64,000 nt of DNA. Source: RGIG8748 sp045539515 (GTDB taxonomy: Bacteria > Bacillota > Clostridia > UMGS1810). The stretch is taken from positions 1 to 64,000 of the forward strand of contig JAZQFN010000047.1 in assembly GCA_045539515.1 (NCBI GenBank), given 5' to 3'. The notes beneath the pieces were generated by a model. That model searched no databases. It was not told where the DNA came from and worked only from the letters and a program-made list of their open reading frames with translations. This document shows, piece after piece, positions 22,005 to 30,628 of the stretch. The position numbers and the translations under genes are program-made. Each line of letters starts with the position of its first letter. The stretch's first letter is position 1.

Positions 22005-22628
22005 TTATTTTTGAGTCTTATTAAAATATGACTGAGCATATTCGGCAACCATGGGAGCGATATCTCTGGGCTCCATATGGGTGGTATTAACACACAGATG
22101 ATAGGCTTCCTTGTCGCCCCATTTAACTGAAGAGATAACCTCCCTATGCTTTGCGCGGTTTTTATCAATACGTTTAATTTTTTTGATAAATTTTCTGTCG
22201 GTCAGTTCTTCATCGCCCTGACTGCGCATTCTGCAGCGATTTAGCTTGGAATCCATATCGGCATATACAAAGATATTAAATGGATTGTATTCGCTGAGAA
22301 CCACATCGGCACATCTTCCTACAATTATGCAATCTCTGCCCTTTGCGGCAATTTCCTTTAACGCCTTTTGCTCTGCAAGAAGAATCCTGGTGGAATTATC
22401 CCAGGTGGCACCTGAGTAGAAGAATGTTCTGCCGTATGTAAGGGTATAGCCTGCACTGTACCCTTTTTCGCCGGCTTCTTCCACATACTTTTCGTGAAAA
22501 TTACCTATCCTTGCAACTTCGGAAATAATCTCTCTGTCGTAGTAGTCGAAGCCGAGAATATCTGCAAGTCTTTTGCCAACTTCTCTGCCGCCACTTCCAA
22601 ACTCACGGCTAACTGTGATTATCTTCAT
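22005..22628 (-). CDS. Cytidylate kinase-like family protein
   Basis: A 207-aa P-loop kinase of the Cytidylate_kin2 type. The nucleotide-binding loop is ITVSREFGSGGREVGKRLA (residues 3-21), the family variant of the Walker A motif. It is followed by the YYDREII strand and a CIIVGRCADVVL segment typical of the group. A KNRAKHREVISSVKWGDKEAYHL tail matches the family's C-terminal region. Such proteins are common in Firmicutes and their nucleotide substrate is generally not established. It lies 25 bases downstream of the PBP1A gene and shares its transcript. Confidence 0.85.
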   Translation of the reverse strand: MKIITVSREFGSGGREVGKRLADILGFDYYDREIISEVARIGNFHEKYVEEAGEKGYSAGYTLTYGRTFFYSGATWDNSTRILLAEQKALKEIAAKGRDCIIVGRCADVVLSEYNPFNIFVYADMDSKLNRCRMRSQGDEELTDRKFIKKIKRIDKNRAKHREVISSVKWGDKEAYHLCVNTTHMEPRDIAPMVAEYAQSYFNKTQK

Positions 22629-22653
22629 ATATTTAAAATCCTTTCCTTATAGG

Positions 22654-25020
22654 TTATTCGGTAGCAGGATCTTCCTCCGGTAAGTCTTCACCGGTAGGCT
22701 CGCCTTCTTCGTCGGAACCGGAATCTTCGTCATCGTTTTCAATACTCTTATAGGGCTTTGTGCCTATATACTCATGATTGCCCTTACACAAGGTTCTCGA
22801 ACGTGTCTTATCTGCCATTTGATATACAGTGGGACAGCCATCTGCAGGAGAAAGTCCCGTACGCTGACAAACGGTGCGTTCTACGATAGAATCCGGCTTT
22901 TCAAAGTATTTGGAAGGAAGAGGTTTATGGATTTCGGACATTATATCTTCCCATATTACCAAAGCGGGATTATTACTTGCCGATATAGACTGGGGTTTGT
23001 CGTAACCAAACCACACAGAACCCACATAGTAAGGTGAATAACCTATAAACCAACGATCCTTGTTGTTATCGGTGGTACCTGTTTTACCGCAGGTATCCAT
23101 ATTGGAAAGCTGCGCTCCGGAGCCTGTGCCTTCCCTGACAACGCTTTTGAGCATATCATTCATCATATATGCGGTAGACGGTGAAAACGCCTGATTTTTG
23201 GTGGGCTTTTTATCGAGAAGCACCTTACCCTCCATACTGTATACTCTGGTATAAGTGTGAGGTTCTATATAATTGCCCTGATTGGCAAAGGTGGCATATG
23301 CACCATTCATTTCCAGAAGAGTAACACCATCGGTAAGACCGCCCAACGCCAACGAAGGAAGGGTCTTGTCGGAATACTCTTTACCGCCGGAATGTCTTGA
23401 CTCCACAAGAGAATCAACGTGAAGTTTATTCTTCATATAATCGAAGGATTTATCAACGCTAACTTCCTCAAGCACACGGACTGCAGGAATATTGTATGAC
23501 CATGTAACAGCAGTTTTAACGCTTACAAATCCACGGAAATTACCGCCGGAATTCTTAGGTGTCCAATCACCTATCTTAAGAGGTGAGTCGTCTACAGAAG
23601 TGGAAGGAGTAATAACTCCCTGATCTATAGCAGGTGCATAAACCGCAATAGGCTTAATGGAGGAGCCGGGTTGACGCTTGGTCTGGGTTGCTCTGTTAAG
23701 ACCTCGGTTGAGGCTCTTCTCTCCCCTGCCGCCTACAATACCCTTTATTTCGCCGGTTGTGGGATCGGTTATAATCATAGCCGCCTGAGGCTGAGTTTCG
23801 CCGGCGTAGGAATTGAAGTTGGAATCATCTTCAAAATATTCTTCCATAATTCGCTGAATTTCGGGGTTGACGGTACAGTATATCTTAAGACCGCCGTTAT
23901 ATATCATATTGGTTGCAAACTGCTCTGTGTAACCTTTTGCGATAAGGTCTTTTTGAACCTCTTCGAAAAGCTCATCCAAAAAGTAGGACTGGATTTTATT
24001 TTGCTTGACTTCACCCTGATGTAAAACTATTTTCTCTTTAACAGCCGCATCGTACTCTTTCTGAGATATATATTCAAGCTCCAGCATTTTTTCTAAAACG
24101 AGTTTTCTCTTGCGTTCATTTGCTTCGGGATGAGTTATCGGGTCGAACTCCGCAGGATACTGGGTAATACCGGCTATACATGCACACTCCGAAAGGCTAA
24201 GCTCGGAAACCGTCTTGGAAAAATATATATTTGCCGCAGCTTCAACACCATTGGCACCCTGGCTTAAGTATATGGTATTTAAGTACATTTCCAGAATCTG
24301 GTCTTTGCTGAGCTTGGTTTCCAGAACTACAGCTCTGGTGATTTCGCGGATTTTTCTTGATGCATCTCTGTCTTTATCCGCGGTTATATTCTTGACAAGC
24401 TGTTGGGTAATTGTACTTCCGCCATAGGAAGAATCCCCTTTGAACACATAGTTCATAGCTGCACCTGCGGTACGCCTTAAATCCACACCGTGATGCTCGT
24501 AAAATCGCTGGTCTTCAATGGCAACTATAGCGTTCTTCATATTTTTGGGCATTTTGTCTATAGGAACCCATATACGGTTTTCAGATGCATTAAACTGAGC
24601 ATACTGAACTGCCTCGCCGTTTTCGTTGATGTAATACACCTTTGATGAAATATTGAGGTTCATTGAGCTCAGGTCATCGCCGAAAGAAAAGTCTATAACG
24701 GAAAATACCCAGATGCCAATACCAATTACGGCTATAAGAAACACAAGGAATATAATCTTAAGTGTTGTAAATATCCATGAATACTTTGACTTTTTTCTGC
24801 GTCTTCTTCTCTTTTTGGGCGCACCTTTACCTGCCGCGGCAGCACCGGGTGTCACGGTTTTACGAACGCCGGATTTTGAAGCATCTGTTCCCGGTGTCTG
24901 TTTACGTTGTAAATCAGACTTATCTTCCGAAGATCTTGCCGAAGTTTTTTCCGGTTGCTTCTTTTCGGCTTTTTCTGACTTTGCTTTCTGACGGGCTCTT
25001 ACCTTGTCCAAATTATCCAT
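22654..25020 (-). CDS. Penicillin-binding protein 1A (class A, bifunctional)
   Basis: A 788-aa peptidoglycan synthase anchored in the membrane. A basic, proline/alanine-rich cytoplasmic region (residues 1-80, with RRRRRRKKSK-like cluster) precedes a membrane helix at about 85-110. The GT51 glycosyltransferase domain covers about 150-330, with catalytic Glu in AIEDQRFYEHHG and the YGGSTITQQLVKN motif. The transpeptidase domain covers about 415-720 with GSSIKP (SxxK, Ser near 455), SYN near 510 and KTGTT near 648. The C-terminus is acidic and disordered. The ATG with GGGGAG upstream was preferred to the GTG two codons earlier. The SxxK, SxN and KTG triad makes it an active beta-lactam target. 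Confidence 0.96.
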   Translation of the reverse strand: MDNLDKVRARQKAKSEKAEKKQPEKTSARSSEDKSDLQRKQTPGTDASKSGVRKTVTPGAAAAGKGAPKKRRRRRKKSKYSWIFTTLKIIFLVFLIAVIGIGIWVFSVIDFSFGDDLSSMNLNISSKVYYINENGEAVQYAQFNASENRIWVPIDKMPKNMKNAIVAIEDQRFYEHHGVDLRRTAGAAMNYVFKGDSSYGGSTITQQLVKNITADKDRDASRKIREITRAVVLETKLSKDQILEMYLNTIYLSQGANGVEAAANIYFSKTVSELSLSECACIAGITQYPAEFDPITHPEANERKRKLVLEKMLELEYISQKEYDAAVKEKIVLHQGEVKQNKIQSYFLDELFEEVQKDLIAKGYTEQFATNMIYNGGLKIYCTVNPEIQRIMEEYFEDDSNFNSYAGETQPQAAMIITDPTTGEIKGIVGGRGEKSLNRGLNRATQTKRQPGSSIKPIAVYAPAIDQGVITPSTSVDDSPLKIGDWTPKNSGGNFRGFVSVKTAVTWSYNIPAVRVLEEVSVDKSFDYMKNKLHVDSLVESRHSGGKEYSDKTLPSLALGGLTDGVTLLEMNGAYATFANQGNYIEPHTYTRVYSMEGKVLLDKKPTKNQAFSPSTAYMMNDMLKSVVREGTGSGAQLSNMDTCGKTGTTDNNKDRWFIGYSPYYVGSVWFGYDKPQSISASNNPALVIWEDIMSEIHKPLPSKYFEKPDSIVERTVCQRTGLSPADGCPTVYQMADKTRSRTLCKGNHEYIGTKPYKSIENDDEDSGSDEEGEPTGEDLPEEDPATE

Positions 25021-25197
25021 TTCCACTCCCCGTTTCTGTAAGAATGTTCAAAGCATAATTTTACTTATAAATCTACCTATACATTATATAGTATAACACA
25101 CAAATAATAAAATAATGTTACAGTTAAATTAAGAATAGTTTAAAATTGTGTGGAAATACTATCAAATATATCATATGCAAAGGATTTTAGTGTAAAA

Positions 25198-25596
25198 ATG
25201 AAAATAAAAACCGTACTTCTTATACTTGTATTGATTGCTTCGGGTACATCTTTTATCTATATGGCAGTAATGCCGAGCTTAACTGACCGATACCCTATAT
25301 TGGAAGGTGTGCAAATTCCCGACACAAAGGGTGATGATTATAAAAGAGAATTCCCCCAAACCAGAAAGGTTACCGAAGAAGGCGGGGGAATTAAGGAATA
25401 TATATTAAAATGTGACCCAACAAGTCAAAAAGTAGTACTTATAACCTGCTACGAAAACGGCAACAGAACTGTGTCACCTGTGGAAACTATAAATTTGCTG
25501 TATCTGGAAAAAGAGGATATAGCATTGCTTTATGAGGGAATTCACTTTAAAAACAAAGAAGATATGTTTTTACTTATAGAGGATTATTCCAGTTAG
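25198..25596 (+). CDS. Small membrane-anchored hypothetical protein
   Basis: A 132-aa protein with an N-terminal signal-anchor (TVLLILVLIASGTSFIYMAV) and a polar extracytoplasmic part lacking a recognised domain. It contains IPDTKGDDYKREFPQTRKV and a strand-rich EYILKCDPTSQKVVLITCYE region. The ATG at 25198 was chosen since it directly precedes the hydrophobic segment; AAAGGA lies somewhat far upstream (about 13 bases), so the start is moderately certain. It is divergent from the PBP1A gene and its last 23 bases overlap the 3' end of sigK on the opposite strand. Confidence 0.6.
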   Translation: MKIKTVLLILVLIASGTSFIYMAVMPSLTDRYPILEGVQIPDTKGDDYKREFPQTRKVTEEGGGIKEYILKCDPTSQKVVLITCYENGNRTVSPVETINLLYLEKEDIALLYEGIHFKNKEDMFLLIEDYSS

Positions 25597-26260
25597 AGCT
25601 AAGCTTTTCGATGGCCTTTTTCTCGATACGGGATACGTAGGAACGGGATATTCCCATATTTGATGCGATTTCCTTTTGGGTAAGAACCCTTCTGCCGCCA
25701 AGGCCATACCTGTGCTCTATGATACAGCGTTCCCTCTCTGTGAGGAGTGAACCTATTTTTCCATAGAGCTCCTTTATTTGCATTTTGTTTTCTACACGGT
25801 CAAATACATCCTCTTCACATCCCAATTTATCCATAAGAGATATTTCCTTCCCTTCGGCATCTTTGCCAACAGGGTCTTGCAGGAGGACTTCATTTTGTCT
25901 TTTTTTACTTTGGCGCATACTCATAAGGATTTCGTTTTCTATGCATCTGGCGGCGTATGTAGCAAGACGTGTGCCCTTATCTCCTTTGAATGTTCCTATT
26001 GCCTTTATAAGGCCTATGGTTCCTATGCTTATAAGGTCATCGGTATCACCTGCGGCAGGGTATTTCTTAACAACATGTGCCACAAGCCTCAGATTATGTT
26101 CAATAAGTATGTTTCTTGCATCTTTATCACCCGCCCGGGCTTTTTTTATATAAATTTCCTCTTCATCGGGAGCAAGGGGCTTAGCAAAAGAGCTTACATT
26201 GGTGACATAGGACACCGTAAAAAACATCTTTGGCATAAGCTCCAGCAAAAATGATAACAC
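25574..26260 (-). CDS. sigK: RNA polymerase sporulation sigma factor sigma-K
   Basis: A 228-aa sigma-70 family protein with the N-terminal pro-sequence and core typical of sigma-K (LSFLLELMPKMFFTVSYVTN, then SFAKPLAPDEEE). Region 2 includes LIEHNLRLVAHVVKKY, DLISIGTIGLIKAI and TYAARCIENEILMSMR. Region 4 includes LTERERCIIEHRYGLGGRRV and a KEIASNMGISRSYVSRIEKKA helix-turn-helix. It directs late mother-cell transcription during sporulation; pro-sigma-K is normally activated by SpoIVFB cleavage. The gene is uninterrupted (no skin element). The start is a GTG five bases after GGAGGTG; the upstream alternative GTG has no site. The ribosome binding site lies in a palindrome that recurs at 31111-31178. 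Confidence 0.94.
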   Translation of the reverse strand: MLSFLLELMPKMFFTVSYVTNVSSFAKPLAPDEEEIYIKKARAGDKDARNILIEHNLRLVAHVVKKYPAAGDTDDLISIGTIGLIKAIGTFKGDKGTRLATYAARCIENEILMSMRQSKKRQNEVLLQDPVGKDAEGKEISLMDKLGCEEDVFDRVENKMQIKELYGKIGSLLTERERCIIEHRYGLGGRRVLTQKEIASNMGISRSYVSRIEKKAIEKLSSNWNNPL

Positions 26261-26326
26261 AAAAGCACCTCCATATACTGTCACATATACAATATATGAA
26301 AAGGTGCTCTTATTTCGTGCATGTAC
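26261..26326. repeat. Palindromic repeat over the sigK ribosome binding site
   Basis: AGCACCTCCATATA (26264-26277) and TATATGAAAAGGTGCT (26293-26308) form an imperfect hairpin: 7 plus 6 base pairs around a small asymmetric internal loop. The Shine-Dalgarno sequence GGAGGTG (26266-26272, minus strand) lies partly in the stem. Bases 26283-26326 are identical over 44 positions to 31135-31178. A CATATATT sequence on the minus strand within the repeat also resembles a mother-cell sigma -10 box. Confidence 0.75.
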
Positions 26327-26338
26327 TTAAATTTTTTG

Positions 26339-26723
26339 CTATTTATAAACATCTTTCATCACAGATGTCAATGTTGCACAAGCTGTCACCGCGTCTCGCG
26401 CTCCATAACCCACTGTGAAATTTTCATAACCGTAATCACCACCATAGGAAGTAGCAAAAGCTTCCAATGTTATTACATCATCTTTCAAAGAAAATAGATA
26501 ATGATATGTAACATCCTCCTGTGTAGAATAATCTTTTTTTGGAGCCACCTCAATATTCACATATAACTCACCATAATACTTATCATCGTCATAGACAAAA
26601 TCAGTATTCTCCAACTACAAGCCTGAATTCCTTATCAGAAATACCGCAAGAAGTAAGCATTACAATTGCAATGATCAATATTGAACATAAAATAGTCTTC
26701 TTTGCGTTAGCCTTTATTATCAT
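26339..26723 (-). pseudogene. Frameshifted lipoprotein gene
   Basis: A 40-codon frame (26601-26723) starts with ATG after AAGGAG and encodes a lipoprotein signal peptide ending in a LTSC lipobox. It stops at TGA just after RLVVGEY. The continuation is in another frame from 26339: the sequence GGAGAATACTGATTTTGTC reads on as ENTDFVYDDD and gives about 90 residues of a soluble domain ending SVMKDVYK. A single-base indel near 26605 would join them into one lipoprotein of about 128 aa. It may be a real mutation, a sequencing error or, less likely, programmed frameshifting. Neighbouring genes also encode small lipoproteins. Confidence 0.72.
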
Positions 26724-26738
26724 AACGCAATTTCTCCT

Positions 26739-27107
26739 TTATCTTACTCTTTTCCAAGCTCCTCCGCCAAAAGCAAAGCTTATTTCGTCGGAATCACATG
26801 TGAAATCCTGTAAGGTAATATTGTTGTTACCACCTAAATGAATAATCAGATCTTCGCCGCCGCTATCATTTTCAACAATGCTGTAAGTTGCTGTATATGT
26901 ATCTCCTGTCTTACGTACATCAAACATACCGCCGGTGCTTGTCAAGGTTACGGTATCACCACTAAATTCCATTGAAGAATAAAGCTTTCCGATTGTTGAA
27001 TCAGTACCGGGTGAAATATATTTACCCTCAGGTTTTTCAGAACCTGTACAGGCTGTCAAACCAGCCAAAATAATAATCACACACAAAATTGTTGTAATTC
27101 TTTTCAT
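26739..27107 (-). CDS. Small lipoprotein, lipocalin-like
   Basis: A 122-aa secreted lipoprotein: signal peptide with hydrophobic core ITTILCVIIILAGL and lipobox LTAC (lipidated Cys near residue 20). The mature part is beta-rich and starts EKPEGKYISPGTDSTIGKLY, with strands MEFSGDTVTLTSTGGMF and YTATYSIVE, and ends AFGGGAWKRV. The pattern is like small lipocalin-fold domains that open with a G-x-Y/W strand. AGAGG precedes the ATG. No function is known. It is part of a set of three adjacent small lipoprotein genes. Confidence 0.75.
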   Translation of the reverse strand: MKRITTILCVIIILAGLTACTGSEKPEGKYISPGTDSTIGKLYSSMEFSGDTVTLTSTGGMFDVRKTGDTYTATYSIVENDSGGEDLIIHLGGNNNITLQDFTCDSDEISFAFGGGAWKRVR

Positions 27108-27160
27108 AGTATCAACCTCTTTTCTTATGTTGCCATAAATAATGATTTGAGCAATTAAAA

Positions 27161-27655
27161 TCAATTGTTTTGGTTAATTATTATATCAATAATCTCCAGG
27201 GCTGTTTCGGAATCGCACTCATACCACTCCTGTGTACTGCCGCCATTTTGTGTAAAGGACAATGTATTGCCTTCAAATTTAATAGAAGACATCTCCATTA
27301 CGTTATCCTTTACCCCCGAGGATTCACCGATTGCAGTAATTGTAGTTCCGTCTACTTCATAAATATACACTGCTGCTCTTTCCTTTGATTTTTGGTATAG
27401 AACAAGTAAATCATCATCGACGAAAACTGCGAACATATCGGATTCTCCGTTCATATCCCAAACACCGATAACTTTCTCTTTTATCTCTTCTTCGGAAATG
27501 CCTTCTTCCGGTTCTTCGCCGGAAATATCCTCTGTGAGTCCTTCTTCAGTGCTTACATCCTCTTGTGATGTTCCAATTTGAGTTTCGTAACCCGTGCACG
27601 CAGTTATACTTATCAAAAGTGCAACAACCATTAAAACCATTAAAAGCTTTTTCAT
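27161..27655 (-). CDS. Small lipoprotein with acidic linker
   Basis: A 164-aa secreted lipoprotein. The signal peptide (KLLMVLMVVALLISI) ends in an ITAC lipobox. An acidic, Glu/Ser-rich linker (about residues 25-60) follows, then a compact beta-rich domain beginning VIGVWDMNGESDMFAVFVDD with IKFEGNTLSFTQNGG later, again lipocalin-like. The start with GGAG 9 bases upstream was preferred over an ATG five codons earlier. It is the first gene of a three-lipoprotein run. Function is not known. Confidence 0.75.
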   Translation of the reverse strand: MKKLLMVLMVVALLISITACTGYETQIGTSQEDVSTEEGLTEDISGEEPEEGISEEEIKEKVIGVWDMNGESDMFAVFVDDDLLVLYQKSKERAAVYIYEVDGTTITAIGESSGVKDNVMEMSSIKFEGNTLSFTQNGGSTQEWYECDSETALEIIDIIINQNN

Positions 27656-27942
27656 TTTCTTTTTCTCCATTATTCTTGTGTTACATCTTAACTAATTTTG
27701 CTTTGAACTGAATTTTCTCAATTTAACTGTTGGTTATAGTTCTTTTGTACTACCCTCTTCCTTTATAAATTTTACAATCATGAAATCAACTACTGCAAAA
27801 CTTCCAACTTTTTGTGCATCACCTTCTTTCACCTAAATATTAACATATCTCAGTTGAATTTGCAACTATTTTTTGATTGCAATTTTAACTATATCATTAA
27901 CCAATAAAATTAGTTACAATTATACTATACGGAGGTGTTTAT
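27656..27942. other. 287-base divergent spacer
   Basis: The spacer lies between the lipoprotein gene (minus) and the ribbon-helix-helix gene (plus). I see TATACT at about 27921-27926 as a likely -10 box for the latter, with a weak TTAACC -35 18 bases upstream. I see no coding sequence, RNA gene or strong hairpin here. Confidence 0.5.
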
Positions 27943-28119
27943 ATGGATTTCATAATCAAAAAACCCACAAGCTCAAACCGCACAGTACGGATGCCCGATG
28001 ATTTGATTGAAAAACTCAGTTCTATTTCCAGCAACAAGGGGATATCTTTCAACCAGCTTGTTATACAGTGCTGCGAATTTGCATTGGAGCATATAAGCGA
28101 AAACAGCGAAAACAAATAA
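27943..28119 (+). CDS. Ribbon-helix-helix (Arc/MetJ-type) DNA-binding protein
   Basis: A 58-aa protein with the Arc-like ribbon-helix-helix pattern: a short strand NRTVRMP, helix A DDLIEKLSSISSNKG and, after ISFNQ, helix B LVIQCCEFALEHI. Such proteins bind DNA as dimers through the beta ribbon. ACGGAGG is ideally spaced before the ATG. There is no toxin gene next to it, so it may be a solo regulator of itself or of the divergent lipoprotein genes; that is inference. Confidence 0.75.
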   Translation: MDFIIKKPTSSNRTVRMPDDLIEKLSSISSNKGISFNQLVIQCCEFALEHISENSENK

Positions 28120-28170
28120 TAATTACAAATTTTTTTAAGGTTAAACACTATCTTAAACATTCTGCGCCGT

Positions 28171-28938
28171 TCATTTTTGGAAGCTGAGCTTTCTTAAAGG
28201 AACGGTGCTTTGTTTTTTATCTGTTCCTTTTGCAGCGGTAATTTTAAGCTCCAGTTCTATACAATCGTACACGTCATCCAGTAGTTTTCTTCCGAAACAG
28301 TCTACAGCACCAATACCATTTTCACCTTGAGTTATATTTATGACATTATCTCTGCAAACATCAACGGATTCACATACAACCCCATTGTATGTAATAAATT
28401 CTCCGTTACGGGGGTAAAGCAAGCCAAAATGCCTTACATCACAAAAAACCGGGCCTTCCTTGGTGTTACCGCAAAAACAAAATGATGCTTCATTGTAAAA
28501 GGTATAGGATTTTTTATATATTTCTTTGCCGTCGCATCCATTTAAGATATATTGATATTTTTCATCTTTGCAATACAAAAATGGCAAGTCGGCTTTAATA
28601 TCTTTAAAATCTCGGGTTATTTCATTATCCAAGTTGTAATATCTTATCTTGGTATCATTTGCAAAAATCAAATTGTTCCCTATGGTTTCCATTGTATTGA
28701 ATTCACATTCAGCTATGATATGCAGTTTATTATCCTCTATTCGTACTGCTCCCGTTTTTCCCTTGTGCACAATGCCAAAACAGTTGTCCCGACAATAAAA
28801 AACATTATCATATTCAGCCGGCAACAACCATTCATTTTGGAAGGTGCCTAAAATGCCCCAACGATTATTTAATTTTGCAGGTGTACAGTTACATATTTCA
28901 GGAAATTCATGGTTAATATTTGATGTTGAACCCGGCAT
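28171..28938 (-). CDS. WG-repeat-like hypothetical protein
   Basis: A 255-aa soluble protein of repeated beta-strand units. The first unit, NNRWGILGTFQNEWLLPAEYD, matches the WG (KWG) repeat signature; later units such as CFGIVHKGKTGAVRIEDNKL, GPVFCDVRHFGLLYPRNGEF and ENGIGAVDCFGRKLLDDVYD follow the same G-x-hydrophobic logic in degenerate form. A beta-propeller-like binding protein is plausible. It lies just downstream of the Ser/Thr kinase gene on the same strand, after a terminator, with its own GGAG site. Physical linkage makes it a possible kinase partner or substrate, which is inference. Confidence 0.6.
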   Translation of the reverse strand: MPGSTSNINHEFPEICNCTPAKLNNRWGILGTFQNEWLLPAEYDNVFYCRDNCFGIVHKGKTGAVRIEDNKLHIIAECEFNTMETIGNNLIFANDTKIRYYNLDNEITRDFKDIKADLPFLYCKDEKYQYILNGCDGKEIYKKSYTFYNEASFCFCGNTKEGPVFCDVRHFGLLYPRNGEFITYNGVVCESVDVCRDNVINITQGENGIGAVDCFGRKLLDDVYDCIELELKITAAKGTDKKQSTVPLRKLSFQK

Positions 28939-28960
28939 ATGCTCATCTCCTTTTTATACC

Positions 28961-29008
28961 CATAAAAAAAGAACCTTCTGTGTAATTATACTTTTAATTA
29001 CACAGAAA
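28961..29008 (-). terminator. Terminator of the kinase gene
   Basis: TTCTGTGTAATT (28976-28987) pairs perfectly with AATTACACAGAA (28996-29007). On the minus strand it is followed by GGTTC and seven T residues (28963-28969). It ends only a few bases before the ribosome binding site of the WG-like gene. Confidence 0.9.
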
Positions 29009-29029
29009 GTCCCGGACTGTGAGTCCAAT

Positions 29030-30565
29030 TCATTTAACAGGAACAATTTTTCCGTCTTTCAAAACATATCCGTTAACGTCACCCAAATCTTCCCAAGCCA
29101 CATTCAACTTGCGAATATTATTGTTTATCTGAAATGAATATCCTTCAGAAAACATATCCCCTTCGCAAAGGGCGAAGCCGGTTTCCTCATCATATTTAAT
29201 GCACCACGCCATACAATAATTGAAATTGTTATAGAAACGGGTTTCTACTCTGCCCATTGCACTTTCTGCCACGCCCACCAGAAGTTCCGTTCCCTCGTCC
29301 ATATCAAAATTGTAACAGATGATATCGGCACTTTTTGCTAAGCTTCCGGTATAGCTCTTTTCGTAAGAATAGCTACCATCATATTTAAAGGTGTGCCTAA
29401 AGGTGTTTGCGTGGTTATCGGTAAGGTTAACCGACATTATTCCATTTTTAAATTCAAAGTCAGCATTGATTACCGTTTCGTTCTTTCCAAGCTTTATTTT
29501 TCCTGATTTGGTGATATCTTCAACAAAAATCAAATGTTCCCAAGGGGCCGGCATGCTGAAGATGCAAACCTGAGGATACATATCGAGATTGGAATACTCT
29601 TTTTCCAGTAAACCTTCACCAAAACCGTAGAACACACCGTCGAAATCTAAACTTTCCATTTGATCGTCGGAGAGTTCTTCATCGTTGTTGCCATCGGGAA
29701 CCGGTTCTTCGGATTTATCGGTATTCGAGATTTCTTCAGGCTCTTTTTCGATAATTTTTACATCATCATCCGCAGCGGGAATAGCCTTATCCGTATCCTG
29801 TTTATACAACATACCCAAGGCAATATACCCTATTACCCCAACAATAATCAAAGCCGCCAAAATTGCCGTTGGCACAGTACGATGCCAAAGCATTGCGTTT
29901 TTTATCTGCTTTACATTCTTATATCTTTCGCCGGGATCAAGCTTTTTGCATTTTTCTGCAATCTTGTGTAAAAAGCCGTGTATATTAAGATAATCGAGGA
30001 GTTTTTTTAGAGTTACCCCAAAAGCATATATATCTGTTTTATAATCCGTGGGCAAAAGCCCATACTGTTCAATAGGTGCATAACCGAAGGTTCCCATTGT
30101 TTCGGTATCGCGCCTTGTTTCTTCTCTGTATATGCGTGCAACATCGTAATCGGTAAGCCATATGTGATTGGTTTCGTCAATGAGAATATTATCCGGCTTT
30201 ATATCTCTGTGAATTATATCTTGCTTATGCAAGGCTTCCATTGCAGATAAAAGTTGTCCAACCAGAGAACGCAATTGCTTTTTGCTGAGAGTTTTGCCTT
30301 GATGAATATAATCGCTTAAAGATATACCTTCAATATATTCTTCAACAATAGTAGTATCCGCATCAAATCCAACATAATATATTCCGACAATACACGGATG
30401 ATGAATCTTCATGAGGTTTTTGTATACTTCTCTTTTATCTCCGGAGAGTATGCGTTTTAAATACTTTTTGCCATTGTCATCACAGCATAATACAACCTTT
30501 TGACGGGCAGTTTGCTTTATTATTTGTATTTCGCTGAGTACGGATATATCAAACAACCCAAACAT
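29030..30565 (-). CDS. Membrane Hanks-type Ser/Thr protein kinase
   Basis: A protein of about 511 aa. The kinase domain (about residues 10-215) has IIHRDIKPDN with catalytic Asp121, a metal-binding motif LTDYDVAR (DYD in place of DFG) and a GTFGYAPIEQ activation-segment end. The N-lobe lacks a normal GxGxxG loop; the ATP-anchoring Lys is probably in KKYLKRI. A single membrane helix (about 231-252) is followed by an acidic Asp/Glu linker and an extracytoplasmic domain of about 230 residues without recognised family. The start is uncertain: the ATG at 30565 abuts AAGGAG, while the TTG at 30556 lies 9 bases after GGAG. Starts upstream of about 30593 are excluded if the predicted promoter is used. 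The divergent HTH gene shares its promoter region. Confidence 0.88.
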   Translation of the reverse strand: MFGLFDISVLSEIQIIKQTARQKVVLCCDDNGKKYLKRILSGDKREVYKNLMKIHHPCIVGIYYVGFDADTTIVEEYIEGISLSDYIHQGKTLSKKQLRSLVGQLLSAMEALHKQDIIHRDIKPDNILIDETNHIWLTDYDVARIYREETRRDTETMGTFGYAPIEQYGLLPTDYKTDIYAFGVTLKKLLDYLNIHGFLHKIAEKCKKLDPGERYKNVKQIKNAMLWHRTVPTAILAALIIVGVIGYIALGMLYKQDTDKAIPAADDDVKIIEKEPEEISNTDKSEEPVPDGNNDEELSDDQMESLDFDGVFYGFGEGLLEKEYSNLDMYPQVCIFSMPAPWEHLIFVEDITKSGKIKLGKNETVINADFEFKNGIMSVNLTDNHANTFRHTFKYDGSYSYEKSYTGSLAKSADIICYNFDMDEGTELLVGVAESAMGRVETRFYNNFNYCMAWCIKYDEETGFALCEGDMFSEGYSFQINNNIRKLNVAWEDLGDVNGYVLKDGKIVPVK

Positions 30566-30569
30566 CTCC

Positions 30570-30598
30570 TTGCATATTGTAGTGGCTTGTATTATAAT
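30570..30598 (+). promoter_or_regulatory. Promoter of the HTH regulator gene
   Basis: TTGCAT (30570-30575), 17 bases, TATAAT (30593-30598). It lies in the kinase leader and points away from it. Confidence 0.78.
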
Positions 30599-30599
30599 A

Positions 30600-30628
30600 A
30601 TTATATTAAAGTTGCGGAGGATTGTCAA
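30600..30628 (-). promoter_or_regulatory. Perfect-consensus promoter of the kinase gene, overlapping the HTH start codon
   Basis: On the minus strand TTGACA (30623-30628), exactly 17 bases, TATAAT (30600-30605). The -35 box covers the first base of the HTH gene's ATG (30628), and the two -10 boxes are one base apart. Confidence 0.85.

Noticed and set aside
25574..26260. sigK interrupted by a skin element
   Set aside because: The reading frame is continuous through regions 2 and 4.
27656..27942. Toxin partner for the ribbon-helix-helix protein
   Set aside because: No reading frame with a start site or toxin-like sequence adjoins it on the same strand.
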